Assembly (NCBI GenBank): GCA_002296655.1
Contig: DBIN01000056.1
Span: forward strand, 1 to 42,410
Reading direction: 5' to 3'
Origin: Acinetobacter sp. UBA801
Lineage (GTDB): Bacteria > Pseudomonadota > Gammaproteobacteria > Pseudomonadales > Moraxellaceae
DNA: 42,410 nt
Shown: piece after piece, positions 27,602 to 37,315 of the stretch
Numbering within the stretch: the stretch's first letter is position 1
Layout: every line of letters starts with the position of its first letter
The notes under the pieces: model-generated
Seen by the model: only the letters and a program-made list of their open reading frames with translations
Told to the model about the DNA's origin: nothing
The model's database searches: none
Made by a program: the position numbers and the translations under genes

Positions 27602-27623
27602 GAGCATTTACTCTTTTTTTTAA
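27602..27623 (+). promoter_or_regulatory. Upstream motif shared by the two FadL-like genes (copy 2)
   Basis: GAGCATTTACTCTT, then T-rich sequence and TTTTAAT, matching copy 1 at 25929. It lies much closer to its gene (72 bp against 150 bp), so the surrounding promoter has diverged while the 14-mer stayed. Confidence 0.45.
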
Positions 27624-27673
27624 TATGTTACCTTTCCTACACTTTTTGTTACATAAAGCATCAGGGAACGACC

Positions 27674-28819
27674 ATGAAGCTCAATAAAATCTATTCAGCT
27701 ATTTTACTTAGCACTCTCCCACTTACACCTGCGCTTGCTGCTGGTTTAGACCGTTCTGGTCAGTCTATTGCTGCATTTTTACAACCGGGTAATTATGCAG
27801 AAGCAGGTATTTCAGTTTTAGATCCAACAGTTAAAGGAAAAGATCTTATAAAAAATAACGTCAGCGATATGGCTGAAGACTATTACTTCCCTTCCGCTGC
27901 AATTAAAGTACAAGCGACTGAACAAATTTCTTTAGGTCTTTTATATGACCAGCCATTTGGTGCAGATGCGATGTATAACCTAGAACAGAGCATGTTTACT
28001 AATGGAATTGAAGCTACAAAAGTTGAAGTTGAAACACACAATCTCACGGCTTTAATTGGTTACCAACCTACAGAAAACTGGAATTTCTACGCGGGTCCTG
28101 TTTGGCAAACTGTTGAAGCAGATATCTCCCTACGTGGTCAAGCCTATATATCACCTAAAGACCCAACTAAAGTTTTAAGTGGCTATGACATTAAAATACA
28201 TGAAGAAGAGGCTTTTGGTTGGCTCGCAGGCTTTGCTTATCAAATCCCTGAAATCGCACTTAAAACATCAGTAACTTATCGCTCCGAAATCAAGCATAAA
28301 GCTAAATCGGTAGAGACACACAAGTTAATGCCAATGTTAAATGTAGAATCACAACTTGATGCCATAACCCCACAATCAGTAAACATTGATTTTCAAACAG
28401 GTGTTGCAGCCAACACTTTAGCTTTTGCCAATATCCGTTGGGTACATTGGGATCAATTTGCGGTCACACCAAAGTTTTTAAATTCAGCTTCTGGCAATAA
28501 CCTTATTGACTATTCAGATGATCAATGGTCTGCAACCGTAGGCGTGGGTCGCAAGCTTAATAGTCATTGGTCTGGTTCTGCTTCTGTAGGTTATGACTCT
28601 GGTGCGGGTAACCCGGTCACCACTTTAGGCCCGACTGAGGGTTATTGGAGCGTTGGCTTAGGTGGTCAATATAGCCCAGCAGAAAACTATTTTATTCAAG
28701 CTGGCGTAAAATACTTCTGGTTGGGTGATGCCACTGCACGTACGGGTACAACAAACGTTGGTGAATTTGAAGACAACTATGCATTGGGTTATGGCTTAAA
28801 AATTGGCTATCGCTTCTAA
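27674..28819 (+). CDS. FadL/OmpP1-family outer-membrane transport protein (copy 2)
   Basis: Second FadL-like barrel, 381 residues, about 40 shorter than copy 1. It has a signal peptide with a probable cut after A-L-A (around 22) and then the same L-D-R-S-G-Q-S start. Stretches such as Q-P-G-N-Y-x-E-A-G-I-S-V-L-D-P, Y-Y-F-P-S-A-A, L-L-Y-D-Q-P-F-G-A-D-A and the long C-terminal block are shared with copy 1. The differences are deletions in probable extracellular loops (around residues 55-70 and 100-110), where substrate specificity would lie. It ends I-G-Y-R-F with terminal Phe. The tandem copies arose by duplication. Confidence 0.9.
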   Translation: MKLNKIYSAILLSTLPLTPALAAGLDRSGQSIAAFLQPGNYAEAGISVLDPTVKGKDLIKNNVSDMAEDYYFPSAAIKVQATEQISLGLLYDQPFGADAMYNLEQSMFTNGIEATKVEVETHNLTALIGYQPTENWNFYAGPVWQTVEADISLRGQAYISPKDPTKVLSGYDIKIHEEEAFGWLAGFAYQIPEIALKTSVTYRSEIKHKAKSVETHKLMPMLNVESQLDAITPQSVNIDFQTGVAANTLAFANIRWVHWDQFAVTPKFLNSASGNNLIDYSDDQWSATVGVGRKLNSHWSGSASVGYDSGAGNPVTTLGPTEGYWSVGLGGQYSPAENYFIQAGVKYFWLGDATARTGTTNVGEFEDNYALGYGLKIGYRF

Positions 28820-28849
28820 ATTAATGCACTGTTAATATCGCATAAAAAC

Positions 28850-28873
28850 AAAGGGCATCAAATGATGCCCTTT
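28850..28873. terminator. Shared terminator between FadL-like gene 2 and thrH
   Basis: AAAGGGCATC and GATGCCCTTT form a perfect stem around AAAT between two convergent genes, 31 bp and 19 bp from their stops. It can serve both strands. Confidence 0.85.
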
Positions 28874-28891
28874 ATTGTATTCAGCTTCAGA

Positions 28892-29509
28892 TTAAGCTGG
28901 AATATCTCTTACTGAAGCACCACGAATTGCTTCTTTTAATGCTGCATAACCATGAATTGCAGGGAATTGTGGGAATTCTGCAATCACATTATCAGGTGCA
29001 TCAAATAAGAAACCTTTGTCCGCTTCACCTAGCATCGTTGTATCGTTATACGAATCACCTGCAGCAATTACACGGAAATTTAAACCGTGTAAGGCTTTAA
29101 CCGCCTGACGCTTTTGGTCGGGTTGACGCAATTTATATGCTGTAATCATGCCATTTTCATCTGTTTCTAATTTATGACAGAAAATGGTTGGCCAGCCCAA
29201 TTGCTTCATCAACGGATGTGCAAACTCATAGAACGTGTCTGAAAGAATAATCAATTGGAAGTGTGTGCTCACCCACTCTACAAACTCTTTCGCGCCCGGG
29301 AATGGCCCCATGTCTGCAATCACGGCCTGAATATCATTTAAGCCCAAGCCATGCTGCTTTAAAATATTTAAACGCTGAGTCATCAACACATCGTAGTCTG
29401 GAATATCACGTGTAGTTGCTTCTAGTTCTTTAATTCCAGTTTTTTTAGCAAAGTTGATCCAAATTTCTGGAACTAACACACCTTCAAGATCAAGACATAC
29501 GATTTCCAT
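28892..29509 (-). CDS. thrH: Phosphoserine phosphatase / homoserine phosphotransferase
   Basis: HAD-family enzyme of the ThrH type, which in Pseudomonas dephosphorylates phosphoserine and can transfer phosphate to homoserine, linking serine and threonine synthesis. It has 205 residues. Motif I reads C-L-D7-L-E9-G, with Glu where most HAD phosphatases have a second Asp, as in ThrH. S-D-T-F-Y-E-F (around 102-108) is motif II, and A-A-G-D-S-Y-N-D-T-T-M (around 157-167) is the metal-binding motif. I chose the ATG at 29509 over 29548. It has GGGAG at SD distance, and the protein then begins M-E-I-V-C-L-D, as in the family. Confidence 0.94.
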   Translation of the reverse strand: MEIVCLDLEGVLVPEIWINFAKKTGIKELEATTRDIPDYDVLMTQRLNILKQHGLGLNDIQAVIADMGPFPGAKEFVEWVSTHFQLIILSDTFYEFAHPLMKQLGWPTIFCHKLETDENGMITAYKLRQPDQKRQAVKALHGLNFRVIAAGDSYNDTTMLGEADKGFLFDAPDNVIAEFPQFPAIHGYAALKEAIRGASVRDIPA

Positions 29510-29698
29510 GGGTTCTCCCAAAATACCAATAAAAATTTTCACTATCATAGCCGAAGATTCGGTTTTTGCCTTGTTCTTTTTTAAATCTATTTAGTTCATA
29601 AGCATTTATTTTTTAGTGATAAGACCTTATTAGGAATTCCATTAAAATAATCCACTCAAGTATAAAGATTAGCCCTCAAGCCGACTGCAGGAAGACTT

Positions 29699-30430
29699 AT
29701 GCATACCATTCCCACCATAGACATTGTTGATGCACTCGCGACTGAATATGCAGATAAATCACCAAGTGACATTTTAAAGCTTGCTTTGAGTCAGCAAGGT
29801 GAAGTCGCAATTTCATTTTCAGGTGCAGAGGATGTGGTGCTAATTGATATGGCATCCAATTTAGGTTTGCCATTTCGTGTATTTAGTTTAGATACAGGAC
29901 GTTTGCATCCTGAAACTTATCAATTCTTAGAAACTGTACGCAAATATTATAATATTGAGATCGAAATTTGCTTTCCTGAAACCGAAGGGGTACAACAATT
30001 AGTTCAAGAAAAAGGCTTGTTTAGCTTTTTTGAAGATGGACATCAGGAATGTTGCGGAATTCGCAAAGTTCAACCTTTACGCAAAAAACTGGCAACTTTA
30101 GATGGTTGGATTACAGGACAACGTAAAGACCAAAGCCCGGGTACACGCCAAGATATTCCTGTCATACAAGCAGATTTAGGCTTTTCAGGTCCAGCCAAGC
30201 AATTAATCAAATATAATCCACTGGCAAACTGGTCAAGCATTGACGTGTGGAATTACATTCGCATGATGGAAATTCCATACAATCGTTTGCATGAAAAAGG
30301 TTTTATTTCGATTGGCTGTGAACCTTGCACCCGCCCTGTGCTCCCAAACCAACATGAACGCGAAGGTCGTTGGTGGTGGGAAGAAGCAACGCACAAAGAA
30401 TGTGGTTTGCATGCAGGAAATCTGAAGTAA
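29699..30430 (+). CDS. cysH: Adenylyl-sulfate reductase, iron-sulfur type (CysH)
   Basis: Reduces activated sulfate (APS, or PAPS in some members) to sulfite in assimilatory sulfate reduction. It has 243 residues. The PP-loop-like S39-F-S-G-A-E-D45 binds the nucleotide, and D-T-G-R-L-H-P-E-T follows. C118-C119 (E-C-C-G-I-R-K) and C207-x2-C210 are the four ligands of a 4Fe-4S cluster, which marks the APS-reductase subgroup; E. coli PAPS reductase lacks the CC and CxxC pairs. The catalytic Cys is in the C-terminal E-C-G-L-H (around 235-239). AGGAAG precedes the start. No other cys genes are adjacent. Confidence 0.94.
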   Translation: MHTIPTIDIVDALATEYADKSPSDILKLALSQQGEVAISFSGAEDVVLIDMASNLGLPFRVFSLDTGRLHPETYQFLETVRKYYNIEIEICFPETEGVQQLVQEKGLFSFFEDGHQECCGIRKVQPLRKKLATLDGWITGQRKDQSPGTRQDIPVIQADLGFSGPAKQLIKYNPLANWSSIDVWNYIRMMEIPYNRLHEKGFISIGCEPCTRPVLPNQHEREGRWWWEEATHKECGLHAGNLK

Positions 30431-30445
30431 TCCTCTTGTTAAAAT

Positions 30446-30481
30446 CAATAAAAATCACCTATCCACTGGTGATTTTTATTG
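30446..30481 (+). terminator. Terminator of cysH
   Basis: CAATAAAAATCACC and GGTGATTTTTATTG form a perfect 14-bp stem around an eight-base loop, 16 bp past the stop. The T-run is within the stem's right arm. Confidence 0.8.
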
Positions 30482-30610
30482 ACCGATGATGGCGCAAAAA
30501 CCACTATATTTGTTTGATAAAAAAGATATACTGAATTAAATCTTATATAACTCTAAAAACCTTGTTCAGATAAGAACAAGCGTAGAAATTGCAGTGAGGC
30601 AATCCACAAT

Positions 30611-31990
30611 ATGCGTCCATTACACCCTATTGATTTTATTTTCCTATCACTCGAAAAACGTCAACAGCCCATGCATGTGGGTGGATTATTCTTATTCCAA
30701 ATTCCAGAACATGCGCCAGACACTTTTATTCAAGACTTGGTTGCCGATATTCGCAATTCAAAGTCGATGCCTATTGCACCATTTAACAATAAGCTCAATG
30801 GTCTATTTTGGGATGAAGATGAAGAGTTCGATCTCGATCATCACTTCCGTCATATTGCCTTGCCAAAACCAGGTCGCATTCGTGAATTATTAACTTATAT
30901 TTCACAAGAACACAGTTCACTGATTGATCGCGCCAAACCTTTATGGACTTGCCATATTATTGAAGGTATTGAAGATAATCGTTTTGCGATGTTCTTTAAA
31001 ATTCATCATGCCATGGTAGATGGTATTGCTGGCATGCGTTTGGTGGAAAAATCCCTATCGCATGACGAAAATGCAAAAAGAATTGTACCGCCTTGGTGTG
31101 TGGAAGGCCCACGTGCTAAACGCCTGAAAGAACCGAAAGTCAGCCGTTTAAAGAAAATTTTTGGTGGGGTTAAAGGTCATGTTGAAGCAACCCCTCGCGC
31201 AGTTTATGAAGTATCACAAACTGTTACTAAAGATATGGGGCGTAACCCCGATTATGTTTCTAGCTTCCAAGCACCAAGTACCATCTTAAACCAACGTGTG
31301 AGCGCCTCACGTCGTTTTGCCGCGCAATCTTTTGAGTTTGCACGTTTGCATCGCATTGCTAAAGCTTTGGGCGTAACCATTAATGATGTGGTACTGGCAA
31401 TTTGCTCAGGCGCATTACGTGAGTACTTACTCAGCCAATATGCTTTACCGAAAAAACCTTTAATTGCGATGGTGCCTGCCTCTATTCGTGATGACGATTC
31501 TGAAGTATCTAATCGAATCACCATGATTTTAGCCAACTTGGGTACGCACAAAGAAGATCCGCTTGAGCGTTTAAAAATTGTGCGCCGCAGTGTACAAAAT
31601 GCCAAGCAGCGTTTTAAGCGCATGAATGCCAATCAAATTATGAACTATAGTGCTTTTGTTTACGGCGCTGCTGGTTTAAATATTTTGTCAGGCATTATGC
31701 CAAAGCGTCAGGCCTTTAACTTGGTGATTTCCAATGTACCTGGCCCACGTGAACCTTTGTATTGGAATGGTGCAAAGCTAGATGCACTATACCCTGCTTC
31801 AATCGTGTTAGATGGACAAGCTTTAAACATTACCATGACCAGCTATTTAGACAAATTAGAAGTTGGTTTAACTGCTTGTCGTCATGCCTTACCGAAAATG
31901 CAAAACTTATTGCAACACTTAGAAGATGAAATTCAGCGCTTTGAACAGATTATTGATGCGCCTGAAGGGGTCAATAAAATCGTGGATTGA
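30611..31990 (+). CDS. atfA: Wax ester synthase / diacylglycerol acyltransferase
   Basis: Bifunctional acyltransferase that makes wax esters from acyl-CoA and fatty alcohol, and triacylglycerol from diacylglycerol, at the membrane/lipid-inclusion surface. It has 459 residues. The catalytic H132-H133-A-M-V-D-G138 motif is at the same position as in the A. baylyi enzyme as I remember it. The N-terminal P-L-H-P-I-D and C-terminal N-V-P-G-P-R-E-P-L-Y and N-I-T-M-T-S-Y blocks are typical of the WS/DGAT family. It is a single-gene unit between the cysH terminator and its own. The gene is also called wax-dgaT. Confidence 0.96.
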   Translation: MRPLHPIDFIFLSLEKRQQPMHVGGLFLFQIPEHAPDTFIQDLVADIRNSKSMPIAPFNNKLNGLFWDEDEEFDLDHHFRHIALPKPGRIRELLTYISQEHSSLIDRAKPLWTCHIIEGIEDNRFAMFFKIHHAMVDGIAGMRLVEKSLSHDENAKRIVPPWCVEGPRAKRLKEPKVSRLKKIFGGVKGHVEATPRAVYEVSQTVTKDMGRNPDYVSSFQAPSTILNQRVSASRRFAAQSFEFARLHRIAKALGVTINDVVLAICSGALREYLLSQYALPKKPLIAMVPASIRDDDSEVSNRITMILANLGTHKEDPLERLKIVRRSVQNAKQRFKRMNANQIMNYSAFVYGAAGLNILSGIMPKRQAFNLVISNVPGPREPLYWNGAKLDALYPASIVLDGQALNITMTSYLDKLEVGLTACRHALPKMQNLLQHLEDEIQRFEQIIDAPEGVNKIVD

Positions 31991-32029
31991 TACGTCAATC
32001 CATCAGAAAAATAATTCAATAGAATCAAT

Positions 32030-32057
32030 TAAGGGGCAATTGCTGCCCCTTATTTTT
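32030..32057 (+). terminator. Terminator of the WS/DGAT gene
   Basis: AAGGGGCA and TGCCCCTT form a perfect stem around ATTGC and are followed by ATTTTT. The 3' arm overlaps the end of the convergent small gene. Confidence 0.85.
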
Positions 32058-32220
32058 GAATAGTACGACACTGTTTTAATAATTGCTGACAAACTGCGCT
32101 AACCATTGCAGTGGTAATTTGAGTTTCTTTACCTTGCTCATCCACAATATAACCGTTATGTGTCACTTTACGATCTAATACTTTTAAACTCTTTTGAATC
32201 ACAACTTTACTCATACCCAT
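32050..32220 (-). CDS. Small protein, possibly PA1571-like
   Basis: A 56-residue soluble, basic protein. Residues 27-50 contain a G-x-I-V-D-x-x-G-K-E-x-x-I-T-x-x-M-V pattern. It reminds me of the small PA1571-family proteins of pseudomonads (G-x-I-I-D-x-x-G-R-E-x-P-I-T-x-x-M-I), whose function is unknown; I am only moderately sure of the match. The ATG at 32220 is preferred over 32232 because AGGT stands five bases before it; the ATG two codons later is also possible. The gene is monocistronic, convergent with the WS/DGAT gene and downstream of rng. Confidence 0.7.
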   Translation of the reverse strand: MGMSKVVIQKSLKVLDRKVTHNGYIVDEQGKETQITTAMVSAVCQQLLKQCRTIQK

Positions 32221-32315
32221 GACATACCTCATTTGCTAAACCGAGGGAGATGTTCGGCTTTGGCTACTCTGTATGCTTAGTATTGAGAATTCACTCAAAA
32301 AAGTAAAATTTCAGA

Positions 32316-32346
32316 TGTAACAACTGTTTAGCGATATCCTGTTACA
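32316..32346. other. Inverted repeat TGTAACA/TGTTACA after rng
   Basis: Two perfect 7-bp arms 17 bases apart overlap the last bases before the rng stop region (stop at 32350). No T-run follows on the minus strand, so it is either a weak terminator stem for the mre-rng operon or an operator for the small downstream gene. Confidence 0.35.
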
Positions 32347-32349
32347 ATT

Positions 32350-33804
32350 TCAGCTCAGAATGATATCGTATTGCTCTTGCGTATATAAATTTTCCACCTG
32401 AAATTTAATCACACGGCTGACAAAGTGCTCTAAATCCGCCACTGCTGGCGCTTCGGCAGTTAACAATCGGTCAATCACCGATGGGTGCGCAACGACAGTA
32501 AAGCCACGTTGTGATTCAAATGCGCGTGCGTATCTTAAAATTTCTCGAAAAATTTCGTAACAAACTGACTCTGCTGTTTTAACATAGCCCCGTCCCTGAC
32601 AAGTTGGACAGGCTTCACAAAGTAAATGTTCTAATGATTCACGGGTGCGTTTACGGGTCATCTCGACCAAGCCCAGTTCAGACACTTGGGTAATTTTGGT
32701 CTTGGCATGATCTCGTTCAAGCATACGCTCAAACTGACTCAAGACTTCATCACGATGCTGTACTTCTTGCATATCAATGAAGTCGATAATGATGATGCCA
32801 CCCAAATTACGCAAACGTAACTGGCGGGCAATGACCTGTGTCGCTTCCATATTGGTTTTAAAAACAGTGTCTTCTAAAGTCCGACCACCGACATAAGAAC
32901 CTGTATTTACATCAATGGTGGTCATGGCTTCGGTCTGATCAATCATCAGATAACCGCCTGACTTTAATGCCACACGGGTTTGCAATGCTTTTTGAATATC
33001 TTCTTCGACATTGTATAAATCGAACAGTGGACGCTCACCTGGATAATGAATCAGGCGATTGTGCATATTGGGCACAAACTCATCCACAAATTCTTTTAAT
33101 TTGGCGTGAATTTCACGTGAATCGACATAAATTTTGGCGGTGTTATCATTCGCCAAATCACGAATTACGCGTTGCGGTAACGGCAACTCTTCAAAAATCA
33201 AAGAAGGCACAGCAATGCTTTTTTGTTTACGCTGAATGTATTCCCACAATTTTGCCAAGTAACACATATCTTGCACTAAGGCCGCTTCATCGACACCTTC
33301 AGCTGCTGTGCGTACAATTACCGAACCTGGCAATTTATGCTCGGCCTGAATGGTTTCAATGATGCCACGTAGACGCTCACGTTCTTCATTCGATTCAATG
33401 CGTTGAGATACGCCAATATGACTGCCATACGGCATTAAAACCAAATAACGTGAAGGAATAGAAAGATCAGTGCTTAGTCGTGCGCCTTTAGTACCTAGCA
33501 TGTCTTTCATGACTTGCACGGTTAGAATTTGCCCAGGCTGCAATAATTCAAAGACATTCGGTGTAGGTTGGCTGCGCGGCCAAATCATGTCATTGATATG
33601 CAGAAAAGCGGTACGCGACAGCCCAATATCGACAAAGGCAGCTTGCATGCCTGGCAGCACGCGCACGACTTTGCCTTTATAAATATTACCCACCAAACCA
33701 CGCTTAGCGGTACGTTCAATGAATAGTTCATTGACCGTGCCGTTTTGAATTAATGCCACTCGACACTCCATCGGTGTGACATTAATCAACAACTCGTCAG
33801 ACAT
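32350..33804 (-). CDS. rng: Ribonuclease G
   Basis: Endoribonuclease of the RNase E/G family that matures the 5' end of 16S rRNA and cleaves some mRNAs. It has 484 residues (E. coli 489). An N-terminal S1 domain (about 35-125) is followed by the catalytic domain. The metal ligands lie in T-I-D-V-N-T-G and I-I-I-D-F-I-D-M. The zinc-link C-P-T-C is in C-E-A-C-P-T-C-Q-G-R-G (around 399-409). There is no long RNase E-type C-terminal scaffold. I took the ATG at 33804 (M-S-D-E-L-L-I-N); a TTG four codons upstream is less likely. It is the last gene of the mreBCD-maf-rng cluster, 39 bp after maf. Confidence 0.95.
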   Translation of the reverse strand: MSDELLINVTPMECRVALIQNGTVNELFIERTAKRGLVGNIYKGKVVRVLPGMQAAFVDIGLSRTAFLHINDMIWPRSQPTPNVFELLQPGQILTVQVMKDMLGTKGARLSTDLSIPSRYLVLMPYGSHIGVSQRIESNEERERLRGIIETIQAEHKLPGSVIVRTAAEGVDEAALVQDMCYLAKLWEYIQRKQKSIAVPSLIFEELPLPQRVIRDLANDNTAKIYVDSREIHAKLKEFVDEFVPNMHNRLIHYPGERPLFDLYNVEEDIQKALQTRVALKSGGYLMIDQTEAMTTIDVNTGSYVGGRTLEDTVFKTNMEATQVIARQLRLRNLGGIIIIDFIDMQEVQHRDEVLSQFERMLERDHAKTKITQVSELGLVEMTRKRTRESLEHLLCEACPTCQGRGYVKTAESVCYEIFREILRYARAFESQRGFTVVAHPSVIDRLLTAEAPAVADLEHFVSRVIKFQVENLYTQEQYDIILS

Positions 33805-33843
33805 AATAAAACTCAAAACATTATAAAAATTTTTGTGCAGCAG

Positions 33844-34410
33844 TTAATTTAGTACCTTAACTGTCTGTAATAACTGTACGGTTTCATAGAGCGGCAAGCC
33901 AACAACGTTGCTATAACTACCCTCAATACGCGGAATATAACGTGCTGCGATGCCTTGAATTGCATAAGCACCCGCTTTTCCAATCGGCTCACCTGTTGCC
34001 CAGTAACTTTCCATATCTTCTAAGCTTAGCGATTGAAATTCAACCTGTGTACGTACCACTATACTGGATTTTTTCTGTTGTGTACGCACACAAACACCTG
34101 AAAAAACATCATGTTTTCGACCAGAAATTTGTGACCAAATGGCAAAGGCATGTGCTTTGGATTCTGGCTTGCCCAATATCTGCCCATCTACGCCCAAACT
34201 GGTATCAGCAGCTAACACCATAGCATCAGGAAATAGCTGCAAAACAGCATCGGCTTTGGCACACGCCAAACGCTCAACATAGGTGGCAACGTCTTCGCCC
34301 GCTAAAATAGATTCATCAATATCTGGACTGTAAATTTCAAATTCCAGTCCGAGCTGTTGTAGGAGTTCCCGACGGCGCGGTGAACTTGAAGCGAGAATTA
34401 AATGCGCCAT
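33844..34410 (-). CDS. Maf-like nucleoside triphosphate pyrophosphatase
   Basis: A 188-residue Maf/Ham1-fold enzyme. Family motifs are A-S-S-S-P-R-R-R-E-L-L (7-17), the acidic A-A-D-T-S-L (around 66-71), S-G-R-K-H-D-V-F-S-G and the C-terminal K-A-G-A-Y-A-I-Q-G. The A-Y-A-I-Q-G and G-S-Y-S-N-V-V-G-L-P elements resemble YhdE (dTTP/UTP pyrophosphatase) rather than YceF, so nucleotide-pool cleaning or a division-linked role is likely. It overlaps mreD by 13 bases. The same mreBCD-yhdE-rng order occurs in E. coli. Confidence 0.92.
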   Translation of the reverse strand: MAHLILASSSPRRRELLQQLGLEFEIYSPDIDESILAGEDVATYVERLACAKADAVLQLFPDAMVLAADTSLGVDGQILGKPESKAHAFAIWSQISGRKHDVFSGVCVRTQQKKSSIVVRTQVEFQSLSLEDMESYWATGEPIGKAGAYAIQGIAARYIPRIEGSYSNVVGLPLYETVQLLQTVKVLN

Positions 34411-34904
34411 TTTCGCAAGAAATAATACAGCACAGGCCAGAGTAAAATACTACTCAGCAAAGGTTGCCAATGACGCGCAAATGGGAACTGAATTCCCCCC
34501 ATGACTTGCAACACCCAAATCAAGGCGAGGTGTGCCAAAATTGCGATTGCACTGATGACCCATAAATTCGCAAACGTCATAATACGGCGTTCGCGAGTCA
34601 GGAAACGCGCCACAAAAGTAATGACCACAAAACTCAGGGCATTCATACCCAAAGGTGCATCGAGAAGTAAGTCTGCAAACAAGCCTGTACCAAAGGCGAA
34701 CCAGATGCCACACCAAGTTGGCTGCCCAAGCACCCAAAACAAAGTCACCATCAACATAAACAATGGTCGCCAACCCGAGCCTGTATAAGACAATGGATAC
34801 ACCATGAGTACGGATGCAGCTATGACAGAAAAAATAATCGGCAACAGTGGATCTTTATTTTTGTTTTGTCCGAGTCGAGTTTGCCCAATTTTAGCGATTG
34901 GCAT
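34398..34904 (-). CDS. mreD: Rod-shape-determining protein MreD
   Basis: Inner-membrane protein of the elongasome that connects MreB/MreC with peptidoglycan synthesis. It has 168 residues, with a short charged N-terminus (about 22 residues) and five or six hydrophobic helices. F-G-x-G-L-F-A-D-L-L-L-D-A-P-L-G (around 71-86) is the most conserved MreD segment. The start overlaps mreC by 14 bases and the end overlaps maf by 13, so all three are translationally linked. Confidence 0.92.
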   Translation of the reverse strand: MPIAKIGQTRLGQNKNKDPLLPIIFSVIAASVLMVYPLSYTGSGWRPLFMLMVTLFWVLGQPTWCGIWFAFGTGLFADLLLDAPLGMNALSFVVITFVARFLTRERRIMTFANLWVISAIAILAHLALIWVLQVMGGIQFPFARHWQPLLSSILLWPVLYYFLRKWRI

Positions 34905-35748
34905 TTGGCTGCTCCTTCGCTAAAGATTCTGAGAAAAGCACCACCACATGATGACCACCCGCCAATTGTGCTGCAGGCATCACATCAATTTGTGCAAACT
35001 CACCAGAATTATGTCGGCTGATTTTGGTAATGCTTCCAACCAAATACCCTGCAGGAAAATGCTCACCCAAGCCTGAGCTATAGACCTTTTCACCAACCTG
35101 AATATTGGCACTGGTCGGCACATATTCCATTTTTAAACGTCCCAAATCGCCCGTACCTGACACAATCGCACGCATGCCTGTATGCTCCAAACGCACTGAA
35201 AGCGAGTGTTCTTTATCGGAAAGCAACATGACACGGCTACTGTGTGGATACACAGCGATAATCTGCCCCATAATGCCCTTATCATCCAAAACGGTTTGTC
35301 CGACTTTGAGTTGATTTTGTGAACCACGGTTAATCACAATAATATGACGCAAAGGATCGGCATCTGTACCAATCACTTCGGCAATTTCCATGCGTCCATC
35401 AATAATGAGAGGGGTATCGAGTAGACCACGCAGGCGGGTATTTTCTGCAGAGAGTTCAGATAATTTTTGCAAACGGACTTGAGCCTGCAGTAGCTCTGCC
35501 TGCATCGCGGTATTTTCACGACGCAATTGAGCCTCAGACTTACTTTGTTGACTTAGCCATTCTCGCGACAATACAGGATAGCTTGCAAGGGCATAAATTG
35601 GATTATATGCCGCATACAAAACATCACGTGCAGGTTGAATTACATGCGGTACACGCCAGTTAAAGAACAGAATGACCAAACAAGTAATGACCGCAATGAT
35701 AAAAGAGCGAAAAGATGGCGGTTGTCTGGAAAACAGATTTGTTTGCAC
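34891..35748 (-). CDS. mreC: Rod-shape-determining protein MreC
   Basis: Bitopic protein of the elongasome: a short cytoplasmic segment, one helix (about residues 15-32), a periplasmic coiled coil (around 65-105, rich in Gln/Glu/Leu) and a beta-rich domain that contacts penicillin-binding protein 2. It has 285 residues. Recognisable blocks are the N-R-G-S-Q-N-Q-L-K-V-G-Q-x-V-L-D region (around 139-154) and S-S-G-L-G-E-H-F-P-A-G-Y-L-V-G. It begins 16 bp after the mreB stop and overlaps mreD. Confidence 0.94.
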   Translation of the reverse strand: MQTNLFSRQPPSFRSFIIAVITCLVILFFNWRVPHVIQPARDVLYAAYNPIYALASYPVLSREWLSQQSKSEAQLRRENTAMQAELLQAQVRLQKLSELSAENTRLRGLLDTPLIIDGRMEIAEVIGTDADPLRHIIVINRGSQNQLKVGQTVLDDKGIMGQIIAVYPHSSRVMLLSDKEHSLSVRLEHTGMRAIVSGTGDLGRLKMEYVPTSANIQVGEKVYSSGLGEHFPAGYLVGSITKISRHNSGEFAQIDVMPAAQLAGGHHVVVLFSESLAKEQPNANR

Positions 35749-35764
35749 CGCCGAATCCTATGTA

Positions 35765-36832
<1,068 letters not shown>

Positions 36833-36948
36833 TTATGTGGACGCAAGTTGGCAACTTTAACTAAATGTGGTGCGTTGAACAAGTCAATCGCTTATTATAA
36901 CGCACGATATTTTGAAATTTTTTATTAATACTGATTTTAGGTGATGTT

Positions 36949-37263
36949 ATGTCTACCTCGGATGCTCAGCATTCTGCAGATTTAAATGCACAAACAGTTT
37001 CAGCAATTGCCCATCTTGCCCGTCTTAAACTCAATGATACGCAATCTGCTGAGTATGCTCAAAGTCTAAATAAAATTTTAGGCATGATGGAAAGTTTAAA
37101 AGGCATAAATACCGATGACGTTGAGCCTTTAAAAAGCCCATTTGACCACCCGCAACCATTACGTGAAGACGTCGTAACCGAACAGAACCATCGTGAGCAA
37201 TATCAAGCTGTTGCCCCTGCAGTTCAGGATGGCTTGTACCTTGTTCCACGTGTGATTGAATAA
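36949..37263 (+). CDS. gatC: Asp-tRNA(Asn)/Glu-tRNA(Gln) amidotransferase subunit C
   Basis: Small stabilising subunit (104 residues) of GatCAB, which converts misacylated Glu-tRNA(Gln) or Asp-tRNA(Asn) to the correct aminoacyl-tRNA. V-S-A-I-A-H-L-A-R-L-K-L (around 17-28), the N-K-I-L-G-M-M-E segment and the C-terminal L-R-E-D-V-V with a final L-Y-L-V-P-R-V-I-E are typical. AGGTG precedes the ATG. It is the first gene of the gat operon, 52 bp before gatA. Confidence 0.95.
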   Translation: MSTSDAQHSADLNAQTVSAIAHLARLKLNDTQSAEYAQSLNKILGMMESLKGINTDDVEPLKSPFDHPQPLREDVVTEQNHREQYQAVAPAVQDGLYLVPRVIE

Positions 37264-37315
37264 TTTATTCGGCTGTTACATTTTGACTTCATAAAAAGGT
37301 AAAAGAATTTTTCTC

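Larger units (their letters stand above)
27351..27673. other. 323-bp intergenic region between the FadL-like genes
   Basis: Holds the terminator of copy 1 (27363-27392), then AT-rich DNA with no reading frame of note, and the second copy of the shared motif (GAGCATTTACTC, 27602-27613) 72 bp before the start of copy 2. AAAGCATCA occurs just before the coding region of both copies (26025 and 27655). Confidence 0.7.

Noticed and set aside
29510..29548. Longer thrH start
   Set aside because: The ATG at 29509 has GGGAG and begins with the family N-terminus.
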